Assembly (NCBI GenBank): GCA_027576995.1
Contig: JANBQC010000423.1
Coordinates: forward strand, 1 to 24,900
Length of the DNA: 24,900 nucleotides
Direction: 5' to 3'
DNA from: Dimargaris cristalligena
Lineage: Eukaryota; Kickxellomycota; Dimargaritomycetes; Dimargaritales; Dimargaritaceae
Positions 1 to 11,900 of the stretch are shown piece after piece. Every line of letters starts with the position of its first letter. The first letter of the stretch is position 1. A program made the translations under genes and the position numbers. The notes beneath the pieces are model-generated. The model did not search any database, had not been told where the DNA came from, and was given only the letters and a program-made list of their open reading frames with translations.

Positions 1-56
1 ACGATGTGTTTAATTTATTGACTACCTAATAAATACCAAAAAATGCATAATTTTTT

Positions 57-174
57 AGTTGTGGCCATATGTAAGAGTTAGCACCGTATCCCGTTAGATC
101 TGCGAAGTTAAGTTCTTATCAGCCAATTTAGTACTGAGGTGGGTGACCACTTGGGAATAGTTGGTGCTACAACT
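57..174 (+). rRNA. 5S ribosomal RNA gene
   Basis: About 118 nt with the hallmarks of a 5S rRNA gene. The ends form a perfect nine-pair helix I (AGTTGTGGC at 57-65 with GCTACAACT at 166-174). The internal promoter boxes are present: a GAAGTTAAG box A region near 105-113 and the GGGTGACCACTTGGGAAT box C region near 139-156. A run of seven T follows directly, as for RNA polymerase III termination. It is a lone gene, not next to 18S/28S sequence, which fits the dispersed 5S genes of many fungi. Some arm positions look diverged from common 5S sequences, so it could be a variant or an ageing copy, but helix I and the promoter boxes are intact. Confidence 0.9.
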
Positions 175-1747
175 TTTTTTAATTTTTACTGGACTGGGTA
201 GTTTATAAAAACTCGTTCTACGTATCACTTAAGTTCTCTTTCCCGAGTGTTTAGATAATTAGTCCATTTCATCGACCTATTATTTGATTAGGTCTTTCCT
301 GTGATCGATGAGGTTATGTATAGTCATTTTCTAGATTTTATTTTATTAACTACACAATAGGATACAGTAAAAAATGCTCATGTCGTTCATCTCTAGACAT
401 AGGTTCATCTATCGTACTATTTTCCCCGGTTTTGATGGAATTCTACTAAGTTTGTCAATACGACGAGACTCAAAATTATATTACACTGGGCCAGAATTCA
501 CAAATAGATATGTATATTCAACTCATCGACAGTTTTCAACTGGCTCATGGGTTAGTGTTGTATTATTCCTCGATATAATTACTCATAAAGTCACACACCT
601 TTAATTGTACAATACGAGACGGTTGGCGAAATGCCTTGGGCAGATTGGCTCGGTTGTACAGGCTATTCAATGTAGTAAAAAGTTGAGGTAATAGTGGAAG
701 TTGGTTGGTGGTCCAGTAAAATACCCACTATGTGAACATTCCGTTTTTCGCCTGAATCAAATAAATTTCACATAGCCGAAATCTAATATGGCGCCTTTGT
801 CTAGGTTCTTGGTCCGACACGTTTACGGACTCATATGTGTGATCCAGGCCTTTACAATCAGTCAAGAGGCACTGTTAAAGAAGGGGTTTCCAATGTATAT
901 TTACCCATTTTTGTTCTATAAATATATGGGAGAGTGAGGGCTTAGGTATGGTGAAAATGGGGTCGATGGTAAAAAAATGCATCGTTGAACGAGGCATATG
1001 CACAGCAGTAAACCAGACAGGGGGATAATAATAGCGAAGACAGAATATAAGCGTATACATATCCTTAGAGATACATTATGGAGTGTTATGAATGTAACTG
1101 GGCTATAGCTATTGACTCAACCGCTCACGAGTAGAAATGTGTGAGATTTGATATACTGTAATACCTTAATCCATCCCCACCCGGAACTGACCAAAAAGAG
1201 ACCCCCAAATTAGTAATGCATATTTGTAACAATATCCATTTATCACCCGAAATTTTAATTATGGTCGATATCTTATTATAAAATCAAGATGCCATCGTGG
1301 GCTATGCCCACAAGACCTTATAAGCTAGTGCCAACTTTCCCAGTCAAAATACTATCGCAATGTTGATTTATTGAAAAAAAAAGGACCATGCAATGTAATT
1401 GTAAAATAAAAGAACAGGTGGTGGTGTTAAAGATAGATATATATCAATATCAGTACGACAATTGTCAGGGTCAAGAGGTTCCAGGATATAGATCGAGGTG
1501 TGGTTATGTTACCGCCGACCCGACAATATAATGCACCGGGCTGGTACTGGTGACGGCGTCAAAATGAAATCCGAAGAAATACTGATTGAGGGGCTAGCCT
1601 TGGTTTTTTATCCGGGGGAGGGGAATAAGCATGCGGTCAGACAAATGTATCGTTAAGTCGTGGGATGGTCCAGGAAGAGGTAGGTGGGGCGATGTTCCGA
1701 AACTAAATCGTTGAATCTAACCTGTGCGGTAGGCAAAATTGCTAAGG
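175..1747. other. AT-rich intergenic region, no supported gene
   Basis: About 1.6 kb without a convincing gene. The open frames here (for example 374-604 plus, 875-1060 minus) are short and lack splice-consistent partners or recognisable motifs. I see no tRNA, repeat array or mobile-element end. Confidence 0.6.
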
Positions 1748-2331
1748 TCAACATCCGAAGCCTGAAGAGAAAAACCCGGGGTTAGTCGAAGAGCCACTGT
1801 TGTGACCTTGATACGAGTAGTAAGTACCGTAATTTCCGGACTTGTTGTGGTGGTTGGGACTCGAGGGCCCTCCTCCTCTGGGAGATTTACGGGACCAGCC
1901 TTTACCAATAGTTTGCAGTATGGGCTGCTCTCTTTTCTTAATTTCGATAACTTTGATGTCCTGCATTTTCAAAATCTCGGCCGGCACAACCGCTTCTTTG
2001 CAGGCCCCCGGCCCATAGGCAGAAACCATAACCTCTAGCATAAACGGCTGGATTTTTTTAATAAACACCCACTTATCCGTGAATTTCCCAGTGGTTCGGC
2101 TGTGATACTGAACTCGAATTTCATCTATATGGAAAATAATAGGAATATTTATCCGGGATACCAAGGTTAGCGCAGAAACTTACTTAGATGGTATTACAGT
2201 CCAGTCCGCTGAGGTAGCGTGTCAAAATACCTTACAAAGTCTGTTTTATAATACTTACCGCCGCAATCGACATTATCGGTGTTGACCCACCATGCCACCA
2301 AGTCGCTGGGGAAATCGGTCGATTCACTCAT
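1748..2331 (-). CDS. Small hypothetical protein, paralog A of a two-member family
   Basis: Two exons: 2259-2331 and 1748-2124, joined across a 134-bp GTAAGT...ATAG intron in phase 1, giving 149 aa. The start is the ATG at 2331; an in-frame ATG further upstream at 2430 would add a proline-rich leader and is less likely. The N-terminal part has WWVNTDNVDCGD, with the intron inside the final GD. It is followed by a beta-rich-looking core (EIRVQYHS, FIKKIQPF, EVMVSAYG, MQDIKVIEI) and a Ser/Gly/Tyr-rich low-complexity tail. No signal peptide or membrane segment is visible. It resembles the gene at 4465-5089 in motif order, intron position and phase, and tail composition. Function unknown; I do not recognise the family. 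Confidence 0.6.
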
Positions 2332-4464
2332 GGTCAGGTTCAAAGGATGGTCAGGTGGCGGCAGTGTAGGGGAGCGGAGGGAGGGCGGCACGCTAAACGA
2401 TACGGATCCCGGTGGTGGAGATATGGGCAATTAGTATATTGGAGATAATAAATGGTATGTCGGCTGGAACCAACTAGCTTAGACGTTGCTGGCTGGGTAT
2501 TGATAGTGAATTTGTGGAGTTTTATATAGTGGTTGACCGGGGTGAATTGGTTGGTGAAGCTATTTTTTTCTCTTTATTAAATCTCCAGTTTTTGTCATCG
2601 AATACGGAATATTAAATCGAGTTCGGGCTGCATCAGATTGGGTACCAGCGATATGGATTCTGTCGTGAATGGGAGTTGTCCAGATATAACATACAATCAT
2701 AATGTTTTACGATGGCAAAAAGGCTTGTGCTGATGGTATGGGGTGATACAAAAAATGATGGAAATGTTTCCAATGCGGTTGACGACCGTAGGAGGTGGCC
2801 TAACATATAGAAGCATTCGGAAATCATTAGGTCTTGGCTTCGTTAACCGCGCAGCCACATCTCTTTTAGGAGGACTTGCTCTCATGACCTTCTGCACCAG
2901 ACGATATACTAATATAAAGTGGCCCCGGTTTAGTACCTATGGGATAAAAGTTCATCCAATCGACGTACGGTATGCATCGGTGGGAAGTGCGGGCCTTTGT
3001 TGGCCGAACCGTACTAGTTTCGGACCAATTGATAAACAACCCCCTGATTTCGACTTCCGAGGTTCGCTGAATGATGGCATCATTATCCAACCGCATTATG
3101 TTACCACGGACGAGACCTACTCGGCAGTTTCTACGGTTTATCACCAGTCTGCCATCTTTTTATCATTACATCACAAATACACTCCTGGTAGCGGTTGTCA
3201 GAAGTCTCACGCGACCTTAGGAAACCGCCTGAAACAAAGGGCCGTTAGTAAACATGGGTATGTCCTGATTCTGCCAAAATCCAATAGTCGAAAGGATGGT
3301 ATAAAATAAAATGATTTTTTAGTGAACTGTCACTTGGGATACCGGATTTCCTATTAGTGGTTCGAACAATATGTCCTTATTAGAGTATCAGCCGACCGTT
3401 GTCATATGGGGCTTCAAGTCAATTTCTCTTCTTTTATCAAGTTCGCCGAGCGGCTGTTGATTTGGAAACGAACCCCGGGGCCTCGTGCGCTGTTCAACAG
3501 TGGCTATCCCAACCCAGTGCCAATTTAATGCGTTAAAACTAGCCAGTGTCTGATATACCACCAAAAGTGCTAGTTGGGGTTTAATAATTCTACAATGATT
3601 ACAACGGGGTATATTAAACCGTCCGTTGGATCCAGACCCAAGTTTGATTTGGTAACGCCGTCCTTGGAGCATGGGCCCCATGCTAACCAGCGTGGTATGT
3701 GGATTATTTTTGGGCTGATGGATCATGTGCCCATCTAAAGGCCATTCATTCACGATTCAATATAGACTAACCTTAAGGGCTGGCAACGGGTATATGGTTG
3801 GAGGTTGTCGGCCAAAACCAAAACGGCCAGTATGACGCAAACCATATAGGCCACGGCAACGCTCGTATACAACACTTGGGGTGCTTTAATGTCACCCCCT
3901 GTAAGATGAATACGAACCACCATCAGGTCTTCTTTACCAAAATCAATTACAATGCCGTTATGGACTTATGAAATACCACGGGTACAGTAAATAATGGGCC
4001 TTCCCGAGGTGAATTCTCACAGGACTATTCTAAAAAAAAAAGACATCAGCCTATGCCATAAAAATTAGGTTCCCAGAGCATCCCCATCCCTCCCATACGA
4101 CTAACCCCCATGCTTTTTAGACTAGATGCAGATGATTTTGACTAGCGGCGTATAATCCAGTACTTTGTTGATCAATTTAATGCATTTCTCCCCTTTGATT
4201 TCCGACCTTTCAGTGAAGTCAATTTACTTGTAAGTAAATGGGACCGTCACAGACCCAGCTAGTCTGTAAAACATTTAAATACCGCCAACTGCCCCACCTG
4301 GCCATTAATTGTAGCAAAGCAGTGTTCAAGTCATTTCCCGCTCTTATTATAACTTTCCCATTTCGGTATCGCTCAGGTCTTATTACTATTGTTATACTGC
4401 CTAGTCCATCAATTCCTATTTACAGTCCCCACCTTATCTGCCGCCCCCGAAACTACAATACACA
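2332..4464. other. Region between the paralogous pair; weak coding-like fragments only
   Basis: This 2.1-kb stretch separates the divergent paralogs. It holds a 188-codon frame on the plus strand (2743-3309) with no recognisable motif and overlapping open frames on the other strand, so I do not call it a gene. It also holds a minus-strand frame at 3388-3753 and a membrane-helix-like candidate exon at 3772-3964 (separate entry). Otherwise I see nothing definite. Confidence 0.4.
3772..3964 (-). pseudogene. Candidate exon or gene remnant with one membrane helix
   Basis: Read on the minus strand, this 193-nt stretch is bounded by an AG acceptor (3965-3966) and a weak GTTAGT donor. It encodes about 64 residues: a charged, soluble-looking part (VIDFGKEDLMVVRIHL), then a hydrophobic helix (LYTSVAVAYMVCVILAVLVL) followed by a Pro/Arg-rich loop (QPYTRCQPLR). 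The pattern resembles the first transmembrane helix of class C G-protein-coupled receptors, but that is a resemblance only. A neighbouring minus-strand frame (3388-3753) contains LASFNALNWHWVG, loosely like a class C ligand-domain motif, yet it lies on the wrong side for one continuous receptor. I could not build an open gene, so this is probably a decayed fragment. Confidence 0.25.
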
Positions 4465-5089
4465 ATGGTTGACGTTGACATGTACGATGGATTTGTCCTT
4501 CAGCCAGATAACTGGTGGGGGAATTCCAATAATGTCGATGTCGGTGGTAAGTCACTTAGCACGAAACTTGTCAGCCAGCTTTCTTCAATAATAACTGCCG
4601 TGAATGGCCCTAGACCCTTTTGCTGTATTAACCAAAGCGATATACCATTATACCCAATGTCCACTAGATGGATTGAAAATCCGATATGGCAACTCGCCCG
4701 CCATTATCTGCATTACAATTGAAACCATCGACACATCCACCAGACGGGTCTCGGCAACCTATGATTCTCCCGACCCGTATGGGAGAGTCTACAAGAAAAG
4801 AAAGGGATTCTCGATGAATCGAATCTACATTATGGATCATGTGAGATTTAGCTCAACTAATAATCCATCCGACCATTCAATTCCCGACAATTTCTCAAGT
4901 ATCAGCCAACAAGGAAGTTCAAACGTAAAACAACCCCGAATGACCATGCATCTCCATGAGTATGATTCAAACTCGGGCCGAAGTGATACTTCCAGTTCGG
5001 CCTCCTCATTTGTTACAGATTCGGGGTCCAACTATTCGGCATCCAGCTATTCGAGTGGTATGCGAACTCCTTACCCTCGGTACTTTTAA
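4465..5089 (+). CDS. Small hypothetical protein, paralog B of a two-member family
   Basis: Two exons, 4465-4546 and 4668-5089, spliced over a 121-bp intron (GTAAGT...CTAG), phase 1, giving 167 aa. The start ATG sits in a purine-rich leader (CAATACACAATGG). The N-terminus carries NWWGNSNNVDVGD, with the intron splitting the codon for the final D exactly as in the gene at 1748-2331. The core (GLKIRYG, TIETIDTS, RRVSATYD, MNRIYIMDHVRF) matches that gene in order and hydrophobic pattern, and the C-terminal third is again a Ser/Tyr/Gly-rich tail ending in PYPRYF. No signal peptide or membrane helix is seen. Probably cytosolic or nuclear; function unknown. Confidence 0.6.
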
Positions 5090-6101
5090 GTCAGCCGAAA
5101 TTCCTCTAAATAACGCCAGTGGGCCGCCTCCCGGAATTTGGCGTAACTCGATTACCGGTATATTCCTATTTTGAATTGACTATATGTTATACCTTTACTA
5201 TATTAGGATCTATCCATAGGCCCACCTGTGCCGCTTCAGCGAGCTTTTATACTCCCGAACACCGTGTATTGTCTTTGCTTGTTTGCGCCTCTATTACTGA
5301 GGCGTCCTTTTATTTTCCTTCTATGTTCTATATTTTATATCTATTCTATGCCGTGCAGTATGTGGGTCTACGAAATGGAAAACCAAATATATTCCGTGGC
5401 TGTTACCGTCAAACCCCGCGGCCATCTTTTTTTACACCACTGCTGGGGCCCATACAATCATACATGGTGATAGCCGGGTACTTCCATATCCTGATTCCCT
5501 GGTTGTTTTTCTATCCGTAGAATTACGTGTTCTACAGAAGTTTTTTCCTCCATCGAATCATATTGCAGTCCAATCCACTCTATTAGTTATATTTTTCGGT
5601 TTTTTAGTTCTTGAGAATAAAGTATGTACTTGGTATTTTAAATCATGGCAATGGTGGTAGTAGACTGTAAATTCGTCAACTACGTGTGGAGAGTGCAGCT
5701 AAAGGACCAGTGCTCCGTCTGCTGGGATTTAAACCGACCTGTCTTGGGGAACTAGGCGCGGGAATTCAACCAGTGAAGACTCGCCTTTCATCAACCGCTC
5801 CCACCTCTAAATTCATAAATCCAATACACTATATTCCTTATCCCCGCCGTATTATTAGTCGGTATTATAGCATAGCACCCTGTAACGTTTTCCAGTAAAG
5901 TGCGTACTTGTTTTATATCATTATCCTTGGTCTGCTCGACTAAATAAAGCCGAGCGAGATCCTATAGCTATTCATCAGGTATATAGTTGCAACTCATATC
6001 CCTTTTCCTAGTAAATTCACCCTTTTCTGAAAAATTTCGCTGTCATTATCTATAAAGTGCCTTTCGTAGTCTTATTTTGAGATCCTTTAAAGGTATTCCT
6101 C
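5090..6101. other. Pyrimidine-rich region with overlapping open frames, no supported gene
   Basis: Three plus-strand frames are open together around 5230-5660 and give hydrophobic F/L/Y-rich translations, as expected from T-rich DNA. One of them runs about 120 codons to 5663 without an ATG. A 70-codon frame at 5686-5898 has no recognisable motif. I cannot choose a real gene here; an exon of a membrane protein or a decayed gene is possible. Confidence 0.4.
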
Positions 6102-6680
6102 TTAAGCGAAGGTATTCCAATATTTTCTAGGAATTTGCACCATGGTACAAGGGTCGTCCCGTTTAAATTTATTGAATACAGTCGTCGCAATGCTGAACCA
6201 CACAAACGGTACATTCGAGTCTGTGAGATAGAAACACATTATACCAGGTATGACCATCGGTATGAATTTATTGGTCGGAATAAGAGGATACCAGTACAAG
6301 AATGATACAGCTAAGAGTAACGAATTAATAGGGGGAGAACAGTTCGTAAAAGATGACCAAGTATGAGTTATGCATACGCCAAGGAAAAGCGATGTATTGC
6401 CCAGAGAGTTGTTAAGAGTATTAGAGGAAAGAGCTCTGTATAGTATCCGTCGGCACACAGGGAATTCTCAGGTCACCGAAGCAAGCTCGTAGAATAGACA
6501 TCCTAGAGCCAGGATGGAAAGGGTGGAAATAATCTCCAGAGTGTAGGGTGGAACCATGGGAAGTGTGGGTAGTATTGCCCAGTCTAATTGGGCGTCAACA
6601 AAATGTAAGAGGTCTCTGGCTATGATGAAGCGGATTATGATGAGTCGCCATATATCATAGTCAGCTGACGTTTGCAGTGC
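6102..6680 (-). pseudogene. Possible remnant of a multi-pass membrane protein gene
   Basis: On the minus strand, a stretch open from about 6680 to 6460 reads as a hydrophobic, helix-rich protein (for example WRLIIIRFIIARDLLHFVDA and LEIISTLSILALGCLFYEL) and ends in a TGA. It is followed in another frame by a 118-codon stretch (6102-6458) with further hydrophobic segments (LLLAVSFLYWYPLIP, MVIPGIMCFYL). A third frame is also coding-like around 6370 (SYLVIFYELFSPY). Frame changes with no usable splice sites suggest a decayed gene rather than a live one. The family was not recognised. Confidence 0.3.
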
Positions 6681-6951
6681 ATGTAATTATCTGCAGTTAA
6701 TTAATTATCCTTAAACTTGAGTTGTCGCAGTTATTAAGTTGGTGTCACTAAAAATCAAATGCTTATTTAACTAATACAGTATTCCTGGCATGGTATATCG
6801 TAGTGGATTCTAGAAAACTAAATATATATGTCGGATATCCATAGCCACAAATGCACATATTTTTCTCAGCCGAATGCCTTAGATAGAGCTACGTGGTCAG
6901 TGGCTGGTAATCGGAAACTGCGTTGGACATATACCCTTGGTACCGCTCGGT

Positions 6952-8260
6952 TTAAATCACGTTCTTAAATCTGGGTTTATTGGCCATAATCTTCAGGACA
7001 TCCTCTTGGCTATCGTCAAATGAATCGCTAAAGTCCGCCATGCTGTCGAAGTAATCGGTAAAAACTGGACTGGCGAATTCATCTAACAATTCCCTAACAA
7101 CTGACTCATGCAGGTACGCCCTGCGATTACCACTTGGGGCCGAGGTCCATTCTTTAATACCTTCCAGAATTTCTTGGAACTTACTGGGTTCCCTGCTTAT
7201 TTCTCCCGCTCGAGTATACAGCAACGTGGCTGTCTCGGAGTGATTAAACTTGATGGCCCACAGGGCGCTGGTAGTCAAATTGTCGACTGAGAGGTATTTG
7301 AGGACACTGGGTTTAAGCACCGATTCTAAGAGCTTGGTTCTCCCTCGAACAGCGAGGACCTTGGTAACCACGTTGATTTGAGTGCGCCAGGCCTGCTCCA
7401 AGCTATGGACTTCGGGTGGTTGGGAGGTGTCCTCATTGAAGGTACCAGACGTACCGAGCTCACGTTGAAGTTTAGCCATTCGAGAACTCACCAAAATTTT
7501 AAGCTCTTTGAAAACAGTATTGAAAAGGGCATCGAAAACCCCGCCGGGTTTTTCATTGGGAGTCCCATTGGGGTTGTCATCAAACTGGTCCACTTTGGGC
7601 TCCTTCCGTGCCAGTTGAGCTAGTGTACTGTCTTTCAGTTCCACAGTGCCATCCGTGCTCGTCAAATCATTGTTGCTAGTTGCTCCCATAATGTAGTCGA
7701 AGAATAGTGCAGTCTTTTGACTCTTTTTGCGTTTTTCAAAGAATTTCTTCAATCTATCCCAATCCTTGACCGAACAGTTTGCTTGCAAGATATTCATCCA
7801 AAAATACTTTGCAATCTATTAGCTATGTCACCGGAAGAAGTTTTCGTTGGGGATAATTAAACGGTGAAAAAGGACAGAGTTAGGAGTTAGTTTATAAGAA
7901 GATTGGGGGATGATTGACTGTGTTCCTGAAGTTCAATAGCTAGGTGTTGAAAAAATACACCAACTGGAATGAGCTTGTGCGTTAAAATCTCCGGCTCGAA
8001 GACTCGATTGTTCACATTGTTGTACATATGCCAAAATCTATAAGTGACTATAATTATCAAAAAAAATATGCTCTTACCTACTCAAAAGTTGCACAGGATC
8101 TTTTATTTGGGTGAAAGTCAACCTAACTGTGTATTGGTTTAAGTCGGTTATTTAAAGAGGGAAAAGGCAAGCCCTGTTTTTATGTATATTTGTTGACCAA
8201 TAATATCCGTGGCTTACCGAACGAAATGTTCCTTCGATATTCTGTTTGAACTTCTCCCAT
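6952..8260 (-). CDS. Hypothetical protein, multi-exon gene
   Basis: The large exon encodes 281 aa from an ATG at 7797 to a stop at 6952. I extend it upstream because three short, frame-consistent exons with good sites precede it: 8218-8260 (ATG, donor GTAAGC), 8078-8126 (donor GTAAGA) and 7959-8037 (donor GTATTT, the weakest junction), joining 6952-7806. The sum is 341 aa. The second intron would be only 40 bp. A further in-frame ATG exon at 8323-8334 with a GTACGT donor is also possible. The protein is charged, with a basic stretch (KKFFEKRKKSQK), a segment like an isolated ankyrin helix pair (ALWAIKFNHSETATLLYTRAG) and an acidic C-terminal part (FTDYFDSMADFSDSFDDSQED). No signal peptide. 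Function unknown. The minimal model is a single exon, 6952-7797. Confidence 0.55.
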
Positions 8261-8334
8261 GTGCTTCTCCTGCACCCCCCTTTCCCCTATTCCCTATCTG
8301 ACTGAACTGTCCTACAACGTACCTTCGGCGCCAT

Positions 8335-8655
8335 GCCCTTTTTTTCGTTTCTATTTCCAAGCAGCCGAATCTCCCCGCCACCCACATGAAATCGAACAAT
8401 TCAACCGGCAATTAATCTTTTAACGAAAATAACAATAGTAAGTAAATTTATACACAATCAATATCTGTAAATATTCGTCACGCGGGGTGGATGAGAAACG
8501 GGTATGGAATTACCCACATATAATGTATAGCATGGGTGAAGAGATGGATGGGAGGAAGATAATGGCATTCTGAGTTAAAATTATCCGCATTATTCCGAAG
8601 AGGCATTTGTTATAGCAACTTAGGGCGAACATTAGGTATTGAAATAAATAAAAAT

Positions 8656-8686
<31 letters not shown>

Positions 8687-8987
8687 TGAATAAGCAATTC
8701 GAAGCATCGAGGTATTACAGACAGTAGATAGCATGGGTATTGAGGATACATATAATGGGAAGGAGTAGGGATATAGTGTTGAAACATTAGCCATGCATGC
8801 TCCAATGCTGGGGCAATGGTAAGCGGTAGGCAAATTGACTAACAACGGGGGCCATGCGAGTGACGGGGACTACAGTAGCTAGCCTGGGATAGGGATCTGT
8901 CCAACGAATGGGCCCAGCTTGGATCAGGAGACTTGTCAAGGCATGAGCATAGTTAATCTGGCCATCAACCCTATTCTCTCCTCCCTC
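8335..8987. other. Intergenic region with a TAA microsatellite
   Basis: This holds the upstream region of the hypothetical gene and the 3' flank of the TACC gene. It contains (TAA)9 at 8657-8683. The 111-codon minus frame across it is built on the repeat and looks non-coding. Confidence 0.6.
8657..8683. repeat. (TAA)9 microsatellite
   Basis: Nine perfect TAA units in AT-rich intergenic DNA, directly visible. Confidence 0.95.
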
Positions 8988-11900
8988 CTACTGGTCGCCG
9001 ATTTTTACAAGTAACTCATCACATATTCCCATTAGGTCTGCATTCTCCTGTGTTTTGGTCGCGAGGTTCGCCTCTAGAGTCTTTATCTTGGACTCGGACT
9101 TGGTGAGTTGGAGTCGGAGAATTGATATATCCTTATCGTAGCTCGACCGAACCTTGACAATTTCCGCGTTGGCTTCCTCGATTTTGGCCTCGGCGTGCTT
9201 CTTCAGGGCTTCAAAGTTATTTTCGGCGATGGCCAGACCCCCTTTGAGGCTTTCAATCTCCGTTAGTAGGTTGCCATTGGCCTGTGAATAGGGTAAATAT
9301 CGCAGGTTGGAATATATATATATATATACATGGTTACAAAAGAAAAACAAAGTTAAAGATTGTTAGCGATGGGGGTGTTGCGATGTATAAGATTCAAGAG
9401 CCCATGATTTTCGAGATTTCTGAGAGCGCTGAGAGTTGGAGTAAAGCAGAACATTTTTGGAGCAAAAGGGAGGATATGATAAATATAATGAAGGCATGCC
9501 CTTACCTGAGTTTGCTTGTTGGATTCGGCCTGCAGTTCTTCATACCGTTGGGCCATCTGGTTCTGGGTCTGCTGCATCCCCTCTATGGTGTCCTTGAGAA
9601 CGTCCTTTTGCGACTCCATTCGGAGCATATTCTCATTGTACTCCTTTTCAGCCGCTTGGGATGTTTCTAATAGACATACATTTGATAAAAGAAGTGGCAG
9701 GAAATCGGATAAGTACAAATTGGTTTGGCCAACTCGCCAGGGATAGTACAAGATGGAAATAACAACTGCCCTCCTCCTCCCTGGTTTGGGCTGGGATTGT
9801 ATTAGGAGATTAGTAAAACTAGTGCGAGTAATGCGGGTCGGTTAGCGAGGAACTTACCCACAAAATTAGACATGGTTTCTGCGTACTCGTTTAGCACATC
9901 GTTGATTTCCGACTTTTCCCTTCGCTCGTGCTCTAGCTGCTGCTTGACTTCGTCTAAGGCTTTCTGATGGGCTTCTTCTTTTACCCGGACCTAGTGGTTT
10001 TGGACAACAGTGTAGCAGCGATAGATGCGGAGATTGGATAACCGGGGTTTTTACAAACGAGGAGTTGCTTTAGGAGGGGGGGATATATATACGCGTTGGA
10101 TGAAGTTCTCAAAGAGTGGGCCTGTCCGTATTCGAGGTCCCCCATTTTCTGTGCAATGCTATGTATATACCAATTCAACCAATGTGCCTACCTTGATACC
10201 AAACTGGCGTTTGATTTCCTCCATTTCGATGTAGCTGTATTTAGGGATCTTATCGGGCGAAACAAAGTCATTGCGTACAGTGTCCAGCAGGGTCGGGGCC
10301 GGCGTAACGGGGATAAGCCACGAGGGTGGATAGTACTTATTGGCATTGGCATTGGCGCTGCGACCGGACGGACGTGAGCTGACAACCTCGCGACTGGAGG
10401 CCGGCGTACGGGCCAAGAGGTCAGAGAAATTATTCGGATGGGTGGCTACTGCTTGAATTGCGGCATCTCCTCCATTGCTGGTAGTGGAGGGGTCGGCGTC
10501 CATGTTGTTGTCCTGGCTTAGAATAGTGGAGATTAGAGTGTCGTTGGGCAACTGGCGAACGAAATTGGCGCGGATTCTAGCCGGGGCCGGGGTTTGGAAT
10601 AAGATGAGGGGGGTTTCCTCATACTGGGAGTCGGCCGACGTTGCTTCGGAACCGGGGTGGTCAGCAGTGTGGGATAGCGGATGGGCCGTGGAGTAGGGTA
10701 TCAAATGGGTAGACTGGGCCTCGATGCGCTTAGCTGAACCCAACAGGGTATCATGGATGGCGGCCTGTTCTTCAGGCGTGGCGTGGAGAAGAGCGTTGGA
10801 AAAGGTGGGGCTGAGCACGTAGGCGGTGCGAGCCTGTTTCCGGGGGGTTTTGTAGAGCAGGTCCTCGGTAACGTGGTCGTCGTCCTCGGAGTGGTCGCGC
10901 TCGTTGACGGACTTGTTGGAGCCGGCCGGGGATACGTCTTCGCCCTTGGGTAGAGGGGTGGGCGATTCGGGTAGAGGGATGGAAATGGCGGTTTGTATGG
11001 TACGAGGCGTGATGGGTATGAGGAGGGAAGGGGAGGGAGGGGACGCCGGGGCAGGGGCTGGAGCGGAAGCAGGAACAGGAGCGGGGGTGGTATTCACTGG
11101 GGAGGTGGGGTCCGCATCCATCATTGTATTAATAGGGGAGGAGGGGTTGTCCATGGGCGGCTGATCCTCCCTCGAAACCGGTGGAGCGATACTGACCATG
11201 TCGGTAACAGTGGTAGCGGGGGCGGGAGCGGGTGGTGAGTTCGGCGGTGGGGTGGCAGATAGGTCGAGCAGGTCAGGTGTTGGGGTGCGGTCATGCGGCG
11301 ACTGCTTTACCTCGTGGTTGGCATGTCCGTTTGCGGTTTCATTGAAAGTAGAATGCTCGATAAGACCAGGGACACTGGTCTGGCGGTTGCCGTCGATTTC
11401 ATCGTCACCATGGCCATGGTCCGACTCATCAGTCTCGGCCCCGAATGTATGCACGGTGGCGGGGGCCAGGGAAAACCGGACTTGGGATTTCCGACGATTA
11501 AACGGCCTAATTTCCCCCTCGTCCACGGATACGTCGGAATCGGCCTGGTCCTCCAGCAGCGGGCTGGGCTCGGTGCTACTCCCCAGGTCCATCGCCCGGT
11601 CTTCGGATTCCGGGTTCGGGTTTGGCTTGGGCAGGTGGGCCGCCTCGACGGGTTCCGGCGCGGAAGGAGAGCGAGCCAAATGGGCTCCGCCTAGGGTTGT
11701 TTCGGAGGGCTCATCGAACTGCATGGCCCACTCCTCCGGAATGCGAATGTCACAGGTTTTCCGACGGTCGGCCTTTGCCTTGGCCTGGGCTAGGTCCAGA
11801 CTCGGGTTCAGGTTCAGACTCAGGTCCATTTCTGGGGCCGAGGGTATATCGCCGCTAACAGTGGTCGGGGTAGTCATGTCGGCGGGGGGGCTGCCTTCTT

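Noticed and set aside
374..604. 76-codon plus-strand frame
   Set aside because: Short, AT-rich and without motif or context.
2743..3309. 188-codon plus-strand open frame
   Set aside because: No recognisable motif, overlapping open frames on the opposite strand, and no promoter or splice evidence; kept only as a note in the region entry.
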